NCBI GenBank assembly: GCA_947593735.1
Contig: CANQDT010000013.1
Span: forward strand, 1-61,048
Direction: 5' to 3'
From: an uncultured Lachnospiraceae bacterium
GTDB lineage: Bacteria; Bacillota; Clostridia; Lachnospirales; Lachnospiraceae
Length of the DNA: 61,048 nucleotides
How positions within the stretch are numbered: the first letter of the stretch is position 1; each line of letters opens with the position of its first letter. The translations under genes were made by a program, and so were the position numbers. Below are positions 16,975 to 26,012 of this stretch, one piece after another. Under the pieces are notes generated by a model. The model did not search any database. It had not been told where the DNA came from and saw only the letters and a list, made by a program, of their open reading frames with translations.

Positions 16975-18561
16975 TTGGCTGGCTTAAAAAATGAGATCCA
17001 GAGGAGGAGAACCTTTGCCATTATCTCCCATCCGGACGCCGGAAAGACGACGCTGACGGAGAAATTCCTGCTCTACGGCGGCGCGATCAATACAGCGGGT
17101 TCGGTCAAAGGAAAGGCGACTTCCAGACACGCCGTTTCGGACTGGATGGAGATAGAGAAGCAGAGGGGGATTTCCGTTACCTCCTCGGTACTGCAATTTT
17201 CCTATCAGGGATATTGCATCAATCTGTTGGATACCCCGGGGCACCAGGATTTTTCTGAGGATACGTACCGCACGCTGATGGCGGCGGATTCGGCGGTTAT
17301 GGTGATCGACGCGAGCAAAGGCGTCGAAGCCCAGACGAAGAAATTATTCAAGGTATGCCTTTTGCGGGATATCCCTGTTTTTACGTTTATCAATAAAATG
17401 GATCTGGACGCCAACGACCCGTTTGACCTGATGGATGAGATCGAGCGGGAGCTTGGCATCCGGACATGCCCGGTCAACTGGCCGGTCGGCTCCGGGAAAC
17501 AGTTTCAGGGCGTTTATGACCGGAATACCAAAATGATCACGACGTTCCGCGCCGTCTCGACCGGCGGGCAGAAAGAAGCGGAGACGTCCGTGATAAAAGC
17601 GGAAGAGTCCCGCGGCAGGATCGGGGACGCGTTTTATGAACAGCTCATGGAGGACATCGAGCTGCTGGACGGGGCGTGTGAGGAATTTGATATGGAGAAG
17701 GTCAGCAGGGGAAAGCTGTCGCCGGTATTTTTCGGCTCCGCGCTGACCAATTTTGGCGTGGAAACATTTTTGGATCATTTTCTGCAAATGACGACGCCCC
17801 CGCTGCCGCGGATATCGGACGAGGGGCTGATCGATCCGTTTTCGGAAGATTTTTCCGCGTTTGTATTTAAGATTCAGGCGAATATGAATAAGAACCACCG
17901 GGACCGGATCGCGTTTATAAGGATCTGTTCCGGGAAATTTGACGCGGGCATGGAGGTTTATCATGTGCAGGGAGAGCGCAAGCTGAAGCTGTCCCAGCCG
18001 CAGCAGCTGATGGCGCAGGACCGCAGGATCGTGGAGGAAGCGTACGCGGGCGATATTATCGGCGTGTTTGACCCCGGGATGTTTTCCATAGGCGATACGT
18101 TTTGCGCGGCGAACCGCAAATTTGCGTTTGAAGGGATCCCGACATTCGCGCCGGAACATTTTGCGCGGATCCGCCAGGTGGATACGATGAAACGGAAGCA
18201 GTTCGTCAAGGGTGTCAACCAGATCGCGCAGGAGGGCGCGATCCAGATCTTCCAGGAGATCAATTCCGGCATGGAGGAGATTATCGTCGGCGTGGTCGGC
18301 GTGCTCCAGTTTGACGTTTTAAAATTCCGGCTCGAGCACGAATACGGATGTGAGATCCGGATGGAAAACCTGCCGTACGAGCATATCCGCTGGGTAAAGG
18401 ACAGGACGATGGACATTACGAAGCTGAAAGGCGTTTCCGATGTAAAGAAGGTCCGGGACCTGAAAGGGAACCCGCTGCTTTTGTTTTCCAATATCTGGTC
18501 CGTCCAGATGGTGCTGGACCGCAACGAGGGATTGGAATTGCTGGAATTTGACCGTTCGTAG
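16975..18561 (+). CDS. prfC: Peptide chain release factor 3
   Basis: A translational GTPase that recycles RF1/RF2 from the ribosome. The start is taken as TTG at 16975, seven bases after AGGAGG, which gives the normal RF3 N-terminus just ahead of EIQRRRTFAIISHPDAGKTT. The G-domain motifs are the P-loop (about 18-26), DTPGHQD (about 86) and NKMD (about 140). Domains II and III extend to the C-terminus with the RF3 block GVVGVLQFDVLKFRLEHEYG. At 528 aa the length is normal. It is preceded by its own promoter; topB follows after 33 bases. Confidence 0.94.
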   Translation: MAGLKNEIQRRRTFAIISHPDAGKTTLTEKFLLYGGAINTAGSVKGKATSRHAVSDWMEIEKQRGISVTSSVLQFSYQGYCINLLDTPGHQDFSEDTYRTLMAADSAVMVIDASKGVEAQTKKLFKVCLLRDIPVFTFINKMDLDANDPFDLMDEIERELGIRTCPVNWPVGSGKQFQGVYDRNTKMITTFRAVSTGGQKEAETSVIKAEESRGRIGDAFYEQLMEDIELLDGACEEFDMEKVSRGKLSPVFFGSALTNFGVETFLDHFLQMTTPPLPRISDEGLIDPFSEDFSAFVFKIQANMNKNHRDRIAFIRICSGKFDAGMEVYHVQGERKLKLSQPQQLMAQDRRIVEEAYAGDIIGVFDPGMFSIGDTFCAANRKFAFEGIPTFAPEHFARIRQVDTMKRKQFVKGVNQIAQEGAIQIFQEINSGMEEIIVGVVGVLQFDVLKFRLEHEYGCEIRMENLPYEHIRWVKDRTMDITKLKGVSDVKKVRDLKGNPLLLFSNIWSVQMVLDRNEGLELLEFDRS

Positions 18562-18594
18562 GAGACGCGGCGCAGCGGGAGGAGAAAGAACAGA

Positions 18595-20592
18595 TTGAAG
18601 AGTGTTTACATTGCGGAAAAGCCGTCGGTGGCGCAGGAATTCGCGAAAGCGCTGAAATTAAATATGAGCAGGCGGGACGGTTATCTGGAGGGTGACGACG
18701 CGATCGTGACATGGTGCGTGGGGCATTTGATCACCATGAGTTATCCGGACGCCTATGATCCCGCGCTGAAAAGATGGTCCCTGGATACGCTTCCCTTTCT
18801 GCCGGAGACATTCCGGTACGAGGTGATCGAAGGGGTAAAGAAGCAATTCGGCATTGTGAAAGGGCTGCTTACCCGCAGCGATGTGGACGTGATCTATGTC
18901 TGCACGGATTCCGGGCGCGAGGGCGAGTACATATATCGGCTGGTAGATCAGGAAGCCAATGTCACCGGAAAGCAGAAAAAACGGGTATGGATCGATTCCC
19001 AGACAGAGGAGGAGATCCTGCGCGGCATCCGCGAGGCAAAGGACCTGTCGGAGTATGACAATCTCGGGACCGCCGCCTACCTGCGCGCGAAGGAAGATTA
19101 TCTGATGGGGATCAACTTTTCGCGCCTTCTGACACTGAAATATGGGAGGACGATCGCCAGCTATATGCGGAGAGACAAAAATGTCGTGATCGCGGTCGGC
19201 CGCGTGATGACCTGCGTGCTCGGGATGATCGTCCGGAGAGAGCGGGAGATCCGGGAATTTGTCAAAACGCCGTTCTATCGGGTCCTGGCGCTGCTTTCTT
19301 CCGGCGGGCGGACATGCGAGGCAGAGTGGAAAGCGGTGGAAGGGTCGGCGTACGACCAGTCGCCGCTGCTTTATAAGGACAACGGCTTTCGGAAAGAAGA
19401 AAACGCGCGGGAGCTGATCGCGCTATGCAGGAAAACAGAGCCGTTTGAGGCGGTCGTGCGTTCCATAGAACGAAAGAAAGAAAAAAAGAACCCGCCGCTG
19501 CTGTACAACCTGGCGGAACTGCAAAACGACTGTTCGCGGTTATTTAAGATCAGTCCCGCGGAGACGCTGCAGATCGTGCAGGAACTGTACGAGAAAAAAA
19601 TGGTCACGTATCCGAGGACCGACGCGCGCGTGCTTTCCACGGCTGTGAGTAAGGAACTGTACCGGAACGTGAAAGGGCTTACCGGGTTCGCCCCGTTGGC
19701 GGACGCCGCGGCGCATGTGCTGGAGACCGGCGCGTACCGCGGGATTGCCCGGACCAGATATGTCAATGACAAACAGATCACGGATCATTACGCGATCATT
19801 CCGACCGGGCAGGGACTGGGAGCGCTGCGGTCGGTTTCCGCGACGGCGCAGAAGATCTACGAGCTGATCGGAAGGCGGTTCCTCAGCATCTTTTATCCGC
19901 CGGCGGTATATGAAAAGGTCAGCCTGACTGCCGCCATAGGAACGGAATGTTTTTTTGCTTCGCTCAAGACGCTGGAAACGGAAGGATATCTGAGTGTTGC
20001 CCGGCCGGCTTATGGAAAGGAAACGGAAGAAAAGGACGAGAAAAAAGCCGATCCGGAGCTTGCCGCCATGCTGCGCGGGCTGAAGAAAGGGAGCAGGCTG
20101 GACATCGACGACCTCGTGATCCGGGAAGGGGAAACGTCGCCGCCCAAACGCTACAATTCCGGGTCGATGATCCTCGCGATGGAGAACGCGGGCCAGCTCA
20201 TCGAGGATGAGGAGCTGCGCGCGCAGATAAAAGGAAGCGGGATCGGGACGAGCGCGACCAGGGCGGAGATAATCAAAAAGCTCGTCAATAATTCCTATAT
20301 CACATTGAATAAGAAGACGCAGATATTGACGCCGACCGCGATGGGCGAATACATTTTCGACGTGGTCAACTGTTCGATCCGGTCGCTGCTGAATCCGGAG
20401 CTTACCGCGAGCTGGGAAAAAGGACTGGCTTACGTGGAGGAGGGAACGGTGACGGAAAAAGAATATATGGAGAAGCTGGAAAAGTTTATCTGCGACCGGA
20501 CGGAGCGGGTCAGGGGACTGCAAAATCAGTCCAGGCTGATCGCGTTATTTGAGGCGGTGCCCGGCAGGGGTTCGGATGGGAGGAAAAAATGA
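18595..20592 (+). CDS. topB: DNA topoisomerase III (type IA)
   Basis: Relaxes and decatenates DNA by a type IA mechanism. TOPRIM motifs are present: IAEKPSVAQEFAKAL at the N-terminus and the acidic TDSGREGEY near residue 105. The catalytic tyrosine is Y339 in TYPRTDAR. No C-terminal zinc ribbon is seen, and the 665 aa length fits the TopB class. The start is TTG at 18595 after GGGAGGAG. The stop overlaps the next start (ATGA), so translation is coupled. TopB copies are often carried on mobile elements, but this one sits with housekeeping genes and has host-like composition. Confidence 0.93.
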   Translation: MKSVYIAEKPSVAQEFAKALKLNMSRRDGYLEGDDAIVTWCVGHLITMSYPDAYDPALKRWSLDTLPFLPETFRYEVIEGVKKQFGIVKGLLTRSDVDVIYVCTDSGREGEYIYRLVDQEANVTGKQKKRVWIDSQTEEEILRGIREAKDLSEYDNLGTAAYLRAKEDYLMGINFSRLLTLKYGRTIASYMRRDKNVVIAVGRVMTCVLGMIVRREREIREFVKTPFYRVLALLSSGGRTCEAEWKAVEGSAYDQSPLLYKDNGFRKEENARELIALCRKTEPFEAVVRSIERKKEKKNPPLLYNLAELQNDCSRLFKISPAETLQIVQELYEKKMVTYPRTDARVLSTAVSKELYRNVKGLTGFAPLADAAAHVLETGAYRGIARTRYVNDKQITDHYAIIPTGQGLGALRSVSATAQKIYELIGRRFLSIFYPPAVYEKVSLTAAIGTECFFASLKTLETEGYLSVARPAYGKETEEKDEKKADPELAAMLRGLKKGSRLDIDDLVIREGETSPPKRYNSGSMILAMENAGQLIEDEELRAQIKGSGIGTSATRAEIIKKLVNNSYITLNKKTQILTPTAMGEYIFDVVNCSIRSLLNPELTASWEKGLAYVEEGTVTEKEYMEKLEKFICDRTERVRGLQNQSRLIALFEAVPGRGSDGRKK

Positions 20593-21275
20593 ATCGGATA
20601 ACCAACAGGCAATTATTTCAGAACAGGTCCATGACGCTGGCGGATTTTCTGTTTGAGCGGTATGAGTATCCATGGGAGATCCTGCCCCACATCGGGGAGG
20701 CGATCGAGGAGATCGGAAAAAATCTTCCGCCGGAGGAATATGAGCAGGCGGGCGACCGGATCTGGATCGCGAAGACGGCTGTCGTCGCGCCGACCGCGTT
20801 TTTGCGCGGGCCGGCGATCATCGGGCCGGATACGGAGGTCCGGCATTGCGCGTTTGTCCGTGGAAGTGCGCTTGTAGGGGCAAATTGTGTGGTCGGAAAT
20901 TCCGTCGAACTGAAAAATGTGATCCTGTTCGACCATGTGCAGGTGCCGCATTATAATTATGTGGGGGATTCGATCCTCGGTTATTATTCCCATATGGGCG
21001 CGGGATCCATCACATCGAACGTGAAATCGGACAAGACGCCGGTCACGGTGGAACTGAACGGGAACAGGATCCCGACCGGACAGAAAAAGATGGGGGCGAT
21101 CCTCGGCGATCATGTCGAGGTCGGATGCAACAGCGTCCTGAACCCGGGAACCATCGTGGGAAGCCATACCAGTATTTACCCGCTGTCCATGGTGCGCGGC
21201 TATGTGCCCTCGGACAGCATATACAAGAAAAAGGGAGAGGTCGTGGCGAGACAGAAAGAAAGAGGGAGCATATGA
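20589..21275 (+). CDS. Left-handed beta-helix (hexapeptide-repeat) protein, nucleotidyltransferase C-domain-like
   Basis: A 228-residue protein whose residues about 60-205 form hexapeptide repeats of a left-handed beta-helix (for example AVVAPTAFLRGPAIIGPDTEV). It resembles the acyltransferase half of GlmU-type UDP-GlcNAc pyrophosphorylases but has no N-terminal nucleotidyltransferase domain. The loop HYNYVGDSILGYYSHMGAG resembles the GlmU active-site loop. It may acylate a sugar nucleotide, or be a stand-alone partner of such an enzyme. It overlaps topB by ATGA at its start and the lipoprotein gene by ATGA at its end, so the three are coupled. Confidence 0.75.
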   Translation: MNRITNRQLFQNRSMTLADFLFERYEYPWEILPHIGEAIEEIGKNLPPEEYEQAGDRIWIAKTAVVAPTAFLRGPAIIGPDTEVRHCAFVRGSALVGANCVVGNSVELKNVILFDHVQVPHYNYVGDSILGYYSHMGAGSITSNVKSDKTPVTVELNGNRIPTGQKKMGAILGDHVEVGCNSVLNPGTIVGSHTSIYPLSMVRGYVPSDSIYKKKGEVVARQKERGSI

Positions 21276-22120
21276 GAACGAAAGCCGAACTACTGGCGCT
21301 GATCTTCTGCCTGGCGATCGGCGTATCCGGCTGCGGCGGGGAACCGTCCCGGGAGGACGTCGTCAAAACGCCGTATTATCAGGAACTGTCGGAGAAATTG
21401 CAGGAGAAACAGAAAAGGATCCGAAACCTGAAAGAAAAACTGGGCGAGGCAAGGGCGAGAAACCAGGGCAACCGCGGGGCGGAACAGTTCCTGGAGAAAA
21501 TCGAGCGGGGATATATCATCAAGATCCAGATCAACGACCAGGCGGGAAGAAGCTGCTTTGTCGATTACAAGCCGATGTTTTCTTATCTCAAGGAATGGAT
21601 CGCCAGAGGCCAGTGGCTTACCCGGTATTCCAGAGAGAAAACACTGGAGGGGCTGAAACCGACCTATGAATACTACCTGTACGACGAGGATAATTCCACC
21701 TATATGATGCAGGTTTATGAGAATGATTATGTCTGCTTTCAGGAGCGGCCGGACGACGTGTTCGTGATCTACGGCGCGAACGATCTGGGGGACGCGTTTT
21801 CTGCTTCCGGCGATCCGGAATACAAAGATTTGATCCGGCAGATGGAACATTCGTATATGGCGGTCAAGGGAGACGCGCATTACTACCAGTCCGCGAATAT
21901 CAAGGCGTTCGCGCAGGCTTTCCGGGATACGGAGCGGACGAAGGGAAAGCCGGAGAACGGGGACGCCAGGGAAGAATTTCTGTTCTTTTATCACGGAACG
22001 GTCATTCAGGTAAAATTCTATGAAGAGACGCTCGGCATTGTCGGGGAGGAGAGCCAGAGCTGGTACAGGATGAGCAGAGAGGATCTTCAGGTTTTAAGAA
22101 AAATCCTGAAACAGACGTGA
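21272..22120 (+). CDS. Putative lipoprotein with coiled-coil N-terminus
   Basis: ATG at 21272 overlaps the preceding stop. The signal peptide MRTKAELLALIFCLAIGVSG ends at a lipobox cysteine (VSGC), so the protein is predicted to be anchored to the outer face of the membrane. Residues about 25-70 are a charged coiled coil rich in Lys/Glu/Gln. The remaining 200 residues are a mixed alpha/beta domain that I do not recognise. It is the last gene of a coupled topB-LbH-lipoprotein unit and is followed by an interspersed hairpin repeat. Confidence 0.75.
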   Translation: MRTKAELLALIFCLAIGVSGCGGEPSREDVVKTPYYQELSEKLQEKQKRIRNLKEKLGEARARNQGNRGAEQFLEKIERGYIIKIQINDQAGRSCFVDYKPMFSYLKEWIARGQWLTRYSREKTLEGLKPTYEYYLYDEDNSTYMMQVYENDYVCFQERPDDVFVIYGANDLGDAFSASGDPEYKDLIRQMEHSYMAVKGDAHYYQSANIKAFAQAFRDTERTKGKPENGDAREEFLFFYHGTVIQVKFYEETLGIVGEESQSWYRMSREDLQVLRKILKQT

Positions 22121-22131
22121 CAGCAACAGTA

Positions 22132-22200
22132 TTTTTATGTCACAGAAAATTTCGTCCTGTGACATAAAAAGCCTCCGGCTGGATACGCAGCTCGCAGAGA
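22132..22200 (+). repeat. Interspersed hairpin repeat, copy 1
   Basis: Perfect 14-bp arms TTTTTATGTCACAG and CTGTGACATAAAAA surround AAAATTTCGTC. They are followed by the conserved tail GCCTCCGGCTGGAT and CGCAGCTCGC. The same unit occurs at 48803-48870. It starts 12 bases after the lipoprotein stop. Confidence 0.85.
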
Positions 22201-22233
22201 GGAAACTGCTGCTTCACAGCCGGCTCGCGCGCA

Positions 22234-22294
22234 AAAAATGCCTTCTCCTTTCATGAATGTGGGGCAGGGGAGCTGAGGTGCCGAAGGCATTTTT
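22234..22294 (+). terminator. Long-loop inverted repeat upstream of the Fe-S scaffold gene
   Basis: AAAAATGCCTTC at 22234-22245 and GAAGGCATTTTT at 22283-22294 are perfect 12-bp arms with a 37-base loop. It could terminate transcription in both directions. The 290 bases between 22120 and 22410 otherwise hold only the repeat at 22132 and an undefined promoter. Confidence 0.5.
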
Positions 22295-22409
22295 ACGAAA
22301 AAAATGAAGAAAGATATAGACGAAAAGGTCTTTTTATGAGAAAATAACAGATAGTGTAGTTTGTATCCCACAAACGAAGCATAGTATTTATATTGAAAGG
22401 AGTTTCAAC

Positions 22410-23102
22410 ATGATTTATTCACATGAAGTAGAAACAATGTGTCCAGTAGCACAGGGTGTGAATCACGGCGCCGCGCCGATCCCGGAAGAGGCGAAGTGGG
22501 TAAAAGCGAAAGAGATCGCGGACATTTCCGGCTTGACGCATGGCGTGGGCTGGTGCGCGCCCCAGCAGGGAGCCTGCAAGCTGACCCTGAATGTCAAAGA
22601 GGGAATCATCCAGGAAGCGCTCGTAGAGACGATCGGATGCTCCGGCATGACACATTCCGCCGCGATGGCTTCCGAGATCCTTCCGGGAAGGACGCTGCTC
22701 GAAGCGCTGAACACGGATCTTGTCTGCGACGCGATCAATACGGCGATGCGGGAACTGTTCCTGCAGATCGTATACGGAAGGACGCAGAGCGCGTTTTCCG
22801 AGGAAGGGCTTCCGGTCGGCGCGGGTCTGGAAGATCTCGGAAAGGGACTTCGCTCTCAGGTAGGTACTATGTATGGAACCCTCAAAAAGGGTCCCCGTTA
22901 CCTGGAAATGGCAGAGGGATTTGTAACCGGCATTGCGCTTGACGAGGAAGATATGATCATTGGATACCAGTTTGTCAGCCTTGGGAAGATGACGGATTTC
23001 ATCCGGAAAGGCGACGACCCGAATACCGCATGGGAAAAGGCAAAAGGCCAGTACGGCCGTGTGGCAGACGCTGTGAAGATCATTGATCCGAGAGCAGAGT
23101 AA
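22410..23102 (+). CDS. NifU/IscU-like iron-sulfur cluster scaffold protein (partner of GGGtGRT)
   Basis: A 230-aa cytoplasmic protein. The scaffold-like core has cysteines in GWCAPQQGAC and in ETIGCSGMTHSAAM, as in NifU_N-type Fe-S assembly proteins, and an additional N-terminal Cys (MCPVAQG). The C-terminal third (about 155-230) is an extension not found in IscU. It is immediately followed (14 bases) by the GGGtGRT gene, an arrangement seen across Clostridia. The target of the pair is not known to me. ATG at 22410 follows AAAGGAG. Confidence 0.8.
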   Translation: MIYSHEVETMCPVAQGVNHGAAPIPEEAKWVKAKEIADISGLTHGVGWCAPQQGACKLTLNVKEGIIQEALVETIGCSGMTHSAAMASEILPGRTLLEALNTDLVCDAINTAMRELFLQIVYGRTQSAFSEEGLPVGAGLEDLGKGLRSQVGTMYGTLKKGPRYLEMAEGFVTGIALDEEDMIIGYQFVSLGKMTDFIRKGDDPNTAWEKAKGQYGRVADAVKIIDPRAE

Positions 23103-23116
23103 GGAGGGAATGGACA

Positions 23117-24127
23117 ATGGCATTATTTGAATCATATGAGAGAAGAATTGATAAGATCAATGCGGTACTCGCTGATTACGGTATCGCTTCCATCGAAGAG
23201 GCGGAGAAGATCACCAAAGACGCCGGACTGAACGTATATGATCAGGTAAAGGCGATTCAGCCGATCTGTTTTGAAAACGCGTGCTGGGCTTATACGGTAG
23301 GCGCGGCGATCGCGATCAAAAAAGGGTGCCGGAAAGCGTCCGACGCGGCGGCAGCGATCGGAGAGGGGCTGCAGGCGTTCTGTATCCCCGGCTCGGTTGC
23401 CGATCAGAGAAAAGTAGGGCTTGGTCATGGAAATTTAGGAAAGATGCTGCTTGAGGAAGATACCGAATGTTTCGCGTTCCTTGCCGGACATGAGTCGTTC
23501 GCGGCGGCGGAAGGCGCGATCGGTATCGCGGAGAAAGCGAACAAGGTACGCCAGAAACCGCTCCGCGTGATTTTGAACGGGTTAGGCAAAGACGCGGCGC
23601 AGATCATCTCCCGGATCAACGGATTTACCTATGTGGAGACGGAGATGGATTATTATACCGGCGAGGTAAAGGAAGTATTCCGCAAGGCGTATTCCAGCGG
23701 GCTCCGGGCGAAAGTAAACTGCTATGGGGCAAACGACGTGACCGAGGGCGTTGCAATCATGCATAAGGAGCGCGTCGACGTCTCCATTACCGGAAACTCT
23801 ACGAACCCGACCCGGTTCCAGCATCCGGTCGCGGGAACCTATAAGAAAGAGTGCATCGAGCAGGGCAAGAAGTATTTCTCGGTTGCGTCCGGCGGCGGCA
23901 CAGGCCGTACGCTCCATCCGGACAACATGGCGGCGGGCCCGGCTTCCTATGGTATGACCGACACGATGGGACGGATGCATTCGGACGCGCAGTTTGCGGG
24001 ATCCTCATCCGTTCCTGCCCATGTGGAGATGATGGGGCTGATCGGAATGGGAAATAATCCGATGGTCGGCGCGACGGTAGCGGTTGCCGTTGGGATCGAG
24101 GAAGCGGCGAAGGCAGGAAAGTTTTGA
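23117..24127 (+). CDS. GGGtGRT family protein
   Basis: Named for the signature seen here as SGGGTGRTLHPDN (about residues 257-269). It is 336 aa long, with Gly/Ala-rich stretches (CWAYTVGAAIAIKKG and PMVGATVAVAVGIEEA) suggesting a compact globular enzyme with buried helices. Two cysteines near the N-terminal third (CFENAC) could bind a cluster supplied by the upstream scaffold protein; that is inference. The family has no assigned biochemical role. ATG at 23117 follows AAGGAGG. It forms a two-gene operon with the scaffold gene. Confidence 0.88.
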   Translation: MALFESYERRIDKINAVLADYGIASIEEAEKITKDAGLNVYDQVKAIQPICFENACWAYTVGAAIAIKKGCRKASDAAAAIGEGLQAFCIPGSVADQRKVGLGHGNLGKMLLEEDTECFAFLAGHESFAAAEGAIGIAEKANKVRQKPLRVILNGLGKDAAQIISRINGFTYVETEMDYYTGEVKEVFRKAYSSGLRAKVNCYGANDVTEGVAIMHKERVDVSITGNSTNPTRFQHPVAGTYKKECIEQGKKYFSVASGGGTGRTLHPDNMAAGPASYGMTDTMGRMHSDAQFAGSSSVPAHVEMMGLIGMGNNPMVGATVAVAVGIEEAAKAGKF

Positions 24128-24166
24128 TCCGCAGCGGAAAAAGAACATAGCGCGATAGAATCAGGA

Positions 24167-24200
24167 GCGGTCCGCAGACAGGAAGGCGGACCGTTTCTGT
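24167..24200 (+). terminator. Putative terminator after the GGGtGRT gene
   Basis: The CGGTCCGC/GCGGACCG stem has 8 bp and a 10-base loop, followed by a short interrupted T run (TTTCTGTATCTT). Confidence 0.6.
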
Positions 24201-24235
24201 ATCTTATATCCGGAAGAAAAGGGAGGACTACGACG

Positions 24236-25255
24236 ATGCATATGGCAGATGCGCTCCTTTCGCCGGCAGTTGCGGGAACCATGTATCTTGGTTCCGCTGC
24301 GGCGGCCGGGTATTCCATACGGAAGCTGCGATCCGAAAAAGAAGAACAGAAAATACCGGTGATGGGGGTGATGGGGGCGTTTGTCTTCGCTGCCCAGATG
24401 ATCAATTTTTCCATACCGGGAACCGGCTCCTCCGGGCATATGTGCGGAAGCATGATGCTGGCGGCGGTTCTGGGACCGGAAGCGGGATTTCTCACCATGA
24501 TCAGCGTCCTGCTGGTCCAGTGCCTGCTCTTTGCGGACGGAGGGTTGCTTGCCCTCGGGGCGAATATATGGAACATGGCGTTTTACGGCTGCTTTGTCGG
24601 CGGAATGGTGATCTGGAAGCGGATGACGCGGAATGGGATGACGCGAAGAACCATTGCGGCGGCGTCTGTCCTGGGATGCGTCCTGACGCTCCAGCTGGGT
24701 GCTTTTTCCGTTGTATTGGAAACGCTCGCTTCGGGGATCACGGAACTTCCGTTCGGCGTATTTCTGGCTGCGATGCAGCCGATCCACCTGGCGATCGGCG
24801 TGGTGGAAGGATTGATCACATCCGCTGTTTTGCTCTTTCTTTACGGAACGAGGCCGGAGCTGTTGTGGAATGGTACGGAAACCGGAGAGGGAAAAAGCCG
24901 TCTGTCCCGCCGCGGGACGCTCGCGGTCCTGGCGGGAATGGCAGTGGCAATCGGCGGACTTTTGTCCCTGTTTGCTTCGGCTGATCCGGACGGGCTGGAG
25001 TGGTCGGTAGAACGGACGGCAGGAATGGCGGAAATACAGCCGGAAGGCGGCGTCTATGCGCTGGCGGATCGTATCCGGGCGGCAGCGTCGCTTTTGCCGG
25101 ATTATACATGGAAAGGCGGGAAAGCTGCCGGAGGCACATCCGTTTCCGGTATTGTGGGCGGCATAGCGGTGGCGTGCGTATGCATGGCTGTCTGCTTCCT
25201 CCTGAGACGGTTCCGCCGCAAACCGGGAGATCAGAAGAACAATGAAGAAACCTGA
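24236..25255 (+). CDS. cbiM: ECF-type cobalt/nickel transporter, CbiM substrate-binding subunit fused to a PDGLE (CbiN/NikN-like) domain
   Basis: The membrane S-component for Co2+ or Ni2+. It starts MHMADALLSPAVAG; the Met-His N-terminus is the metal-coordinating start of CbiM/NikM, which supports ATG at 24236. About seven membrane helices follow, including the GTGSSGHMCGSM segment. The C-terminal region has a membrane helix, the SADPDGLEW motif of the PDGLE domain (about residue 249), an extracellular loop and a final helix. The separate M and N subunits of other systems are thus fused. Metal specificity cannot be read. No cobalamin or NiCo riboswitch was seen upstream. It overlaps cbiQ by 14 bases. 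Confidence 0.9.
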   Translation: MHMADALLSPAVAGTMYLGSAAAAGYSIRKLRSEKEEQKIPVMGVMGAFVFAAQMINFSIPGTGSSGHMCGSMMLAAVLGPEAGFLTMISVLLVQCLLFADGGLLALGANIWNMAFYGCFVGGMVIWKRMTRNGMTRRTIAAASVLGCVLTLQLGAFSVVLETLASGITELPFGVFLAAMQPIHLAIGVVEGLITSAVLLFLYGTRPELLWNGTETGEGKSRLSRRGTLAVLAGMAVAIGGLLSLFASADPDGLEWSVERTAGMAEIQPEGGVYALADRIRAAASLLPDYTWKGGKAAGGTSVSGIVGGIAVACVCMAVCFLLRRFRRKPGDQKNNEET

Positions 25256-26012
25256 CCGAGCGCTCCGGGATATCCATACGGCGGACGACGCGGGCGGGAA
25301 CGGGATCCATCCGCTTGCCTGCCTTCTGGTAACGATCCTTTATATCCTCGCAGTGATGTCTTTTCAAAAATATAATATGGCAGGGCTTGCCGGGATGGCG
25401 TTGTACATCCTGATCCTGTGTATCTGGTATGATATTTCCATACTTGATATGCTCCGGCATATCTGGCCCGCCTTTCTGCTGACCGCCATGATCGGGATCG
25501 CCAATCCCATATTTGACAGCACGGTTTCCGCCGGAACGCTGTCAATGGCGACGCTGATCGTCAAAGGATGCCTCTGTGCAGCGGCGGCATATATTCTGAT
25601 CGCGCAGACTGGGATACGGCCGTTATGTTCCGCCCTGCGCACGCTGCATTTCCCGAAAGAACTGATCGTGGTATTGCTGCTGATGTACCGATACCTGACG
25701 GCGCTGGTCAGGGAAGTGAAGCAAATGCTGACGGCATACCGGCTCCGGACGCCGGGGACGAAAGGACTTCCGTTCCGGACCTGGGGTTCCTTTGTCGGCT
25801 TGCTGCTTTTGCGGAGCATAGACAGGGCGGAGGAAGTATATGAGAGTATGCAGCTGCGTGGATTTCAGGGCGATTTTTTGCTCTCGCCCGGCAGCTACAG
25901 CCCGGTATGGAGCGCCGTTTATACGGTTCTCTGGGGAATCGCCATTTTTGCGCTGCGGTTCTTCCCGGTATTTCAGATGGCGGAGGTGCTGTTATGGCGG
26001 ATATTGAAATAA
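25242..26012 (+). CDS. cbiQ: ECF transporter T-component CbiQ
   Basis: The transmembrane coupling subunit of the Co/Ni ECF transporter, 256 aa with about five to six hydrophobic segments. The cytoplasmic coupling motifs are visible as AYRLRTPGTK and ESMQLRGFQGDF (ARG-type motifs that contact the ATPase). It overlaps cbiM by 14 bases at its start and cbiO by 19 bases at its end, so all three are coupled. Confidence 0.9.
   Translation: MKKPDRALRDIHTADDAGGNGIHPLACLLVTILYILAVMSFQKYNMAGLAGMALYILILCIWYDISILDMLRHIWPAFLLTAMIGIANPIFDSTVSAGTLSMATLIVKGCLCAAAAYILIAQTGIRPLCSALRTLHFPKELIVVLLLMYRYLTALVREVKQMLTAYRLRTPGTKGLPFRTWGSFVGLLLLRSIDRAEEVYESMQLRGFQGDFLLSPGSYSPVWSAVYTVLWGIAIFALRFFPVFQMAEVLLWRILK

Noticed and set aside
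22135-22371. 78-codon minus-strand frame ending GGFLCHRTKFSVT (and its counterpart at 48806-49147)
   Set aside because: The shared C-terminal similarity comes from the non-coding hairpin repeat read in one frame; the N-termini are unrelated and there is no ribosome site.
24128-24235. Cobalamin or NiCo riboswitch ahead of cbiM
   Set aside because: Looked for aptamer motifs and found only a terminator-like hairpin.
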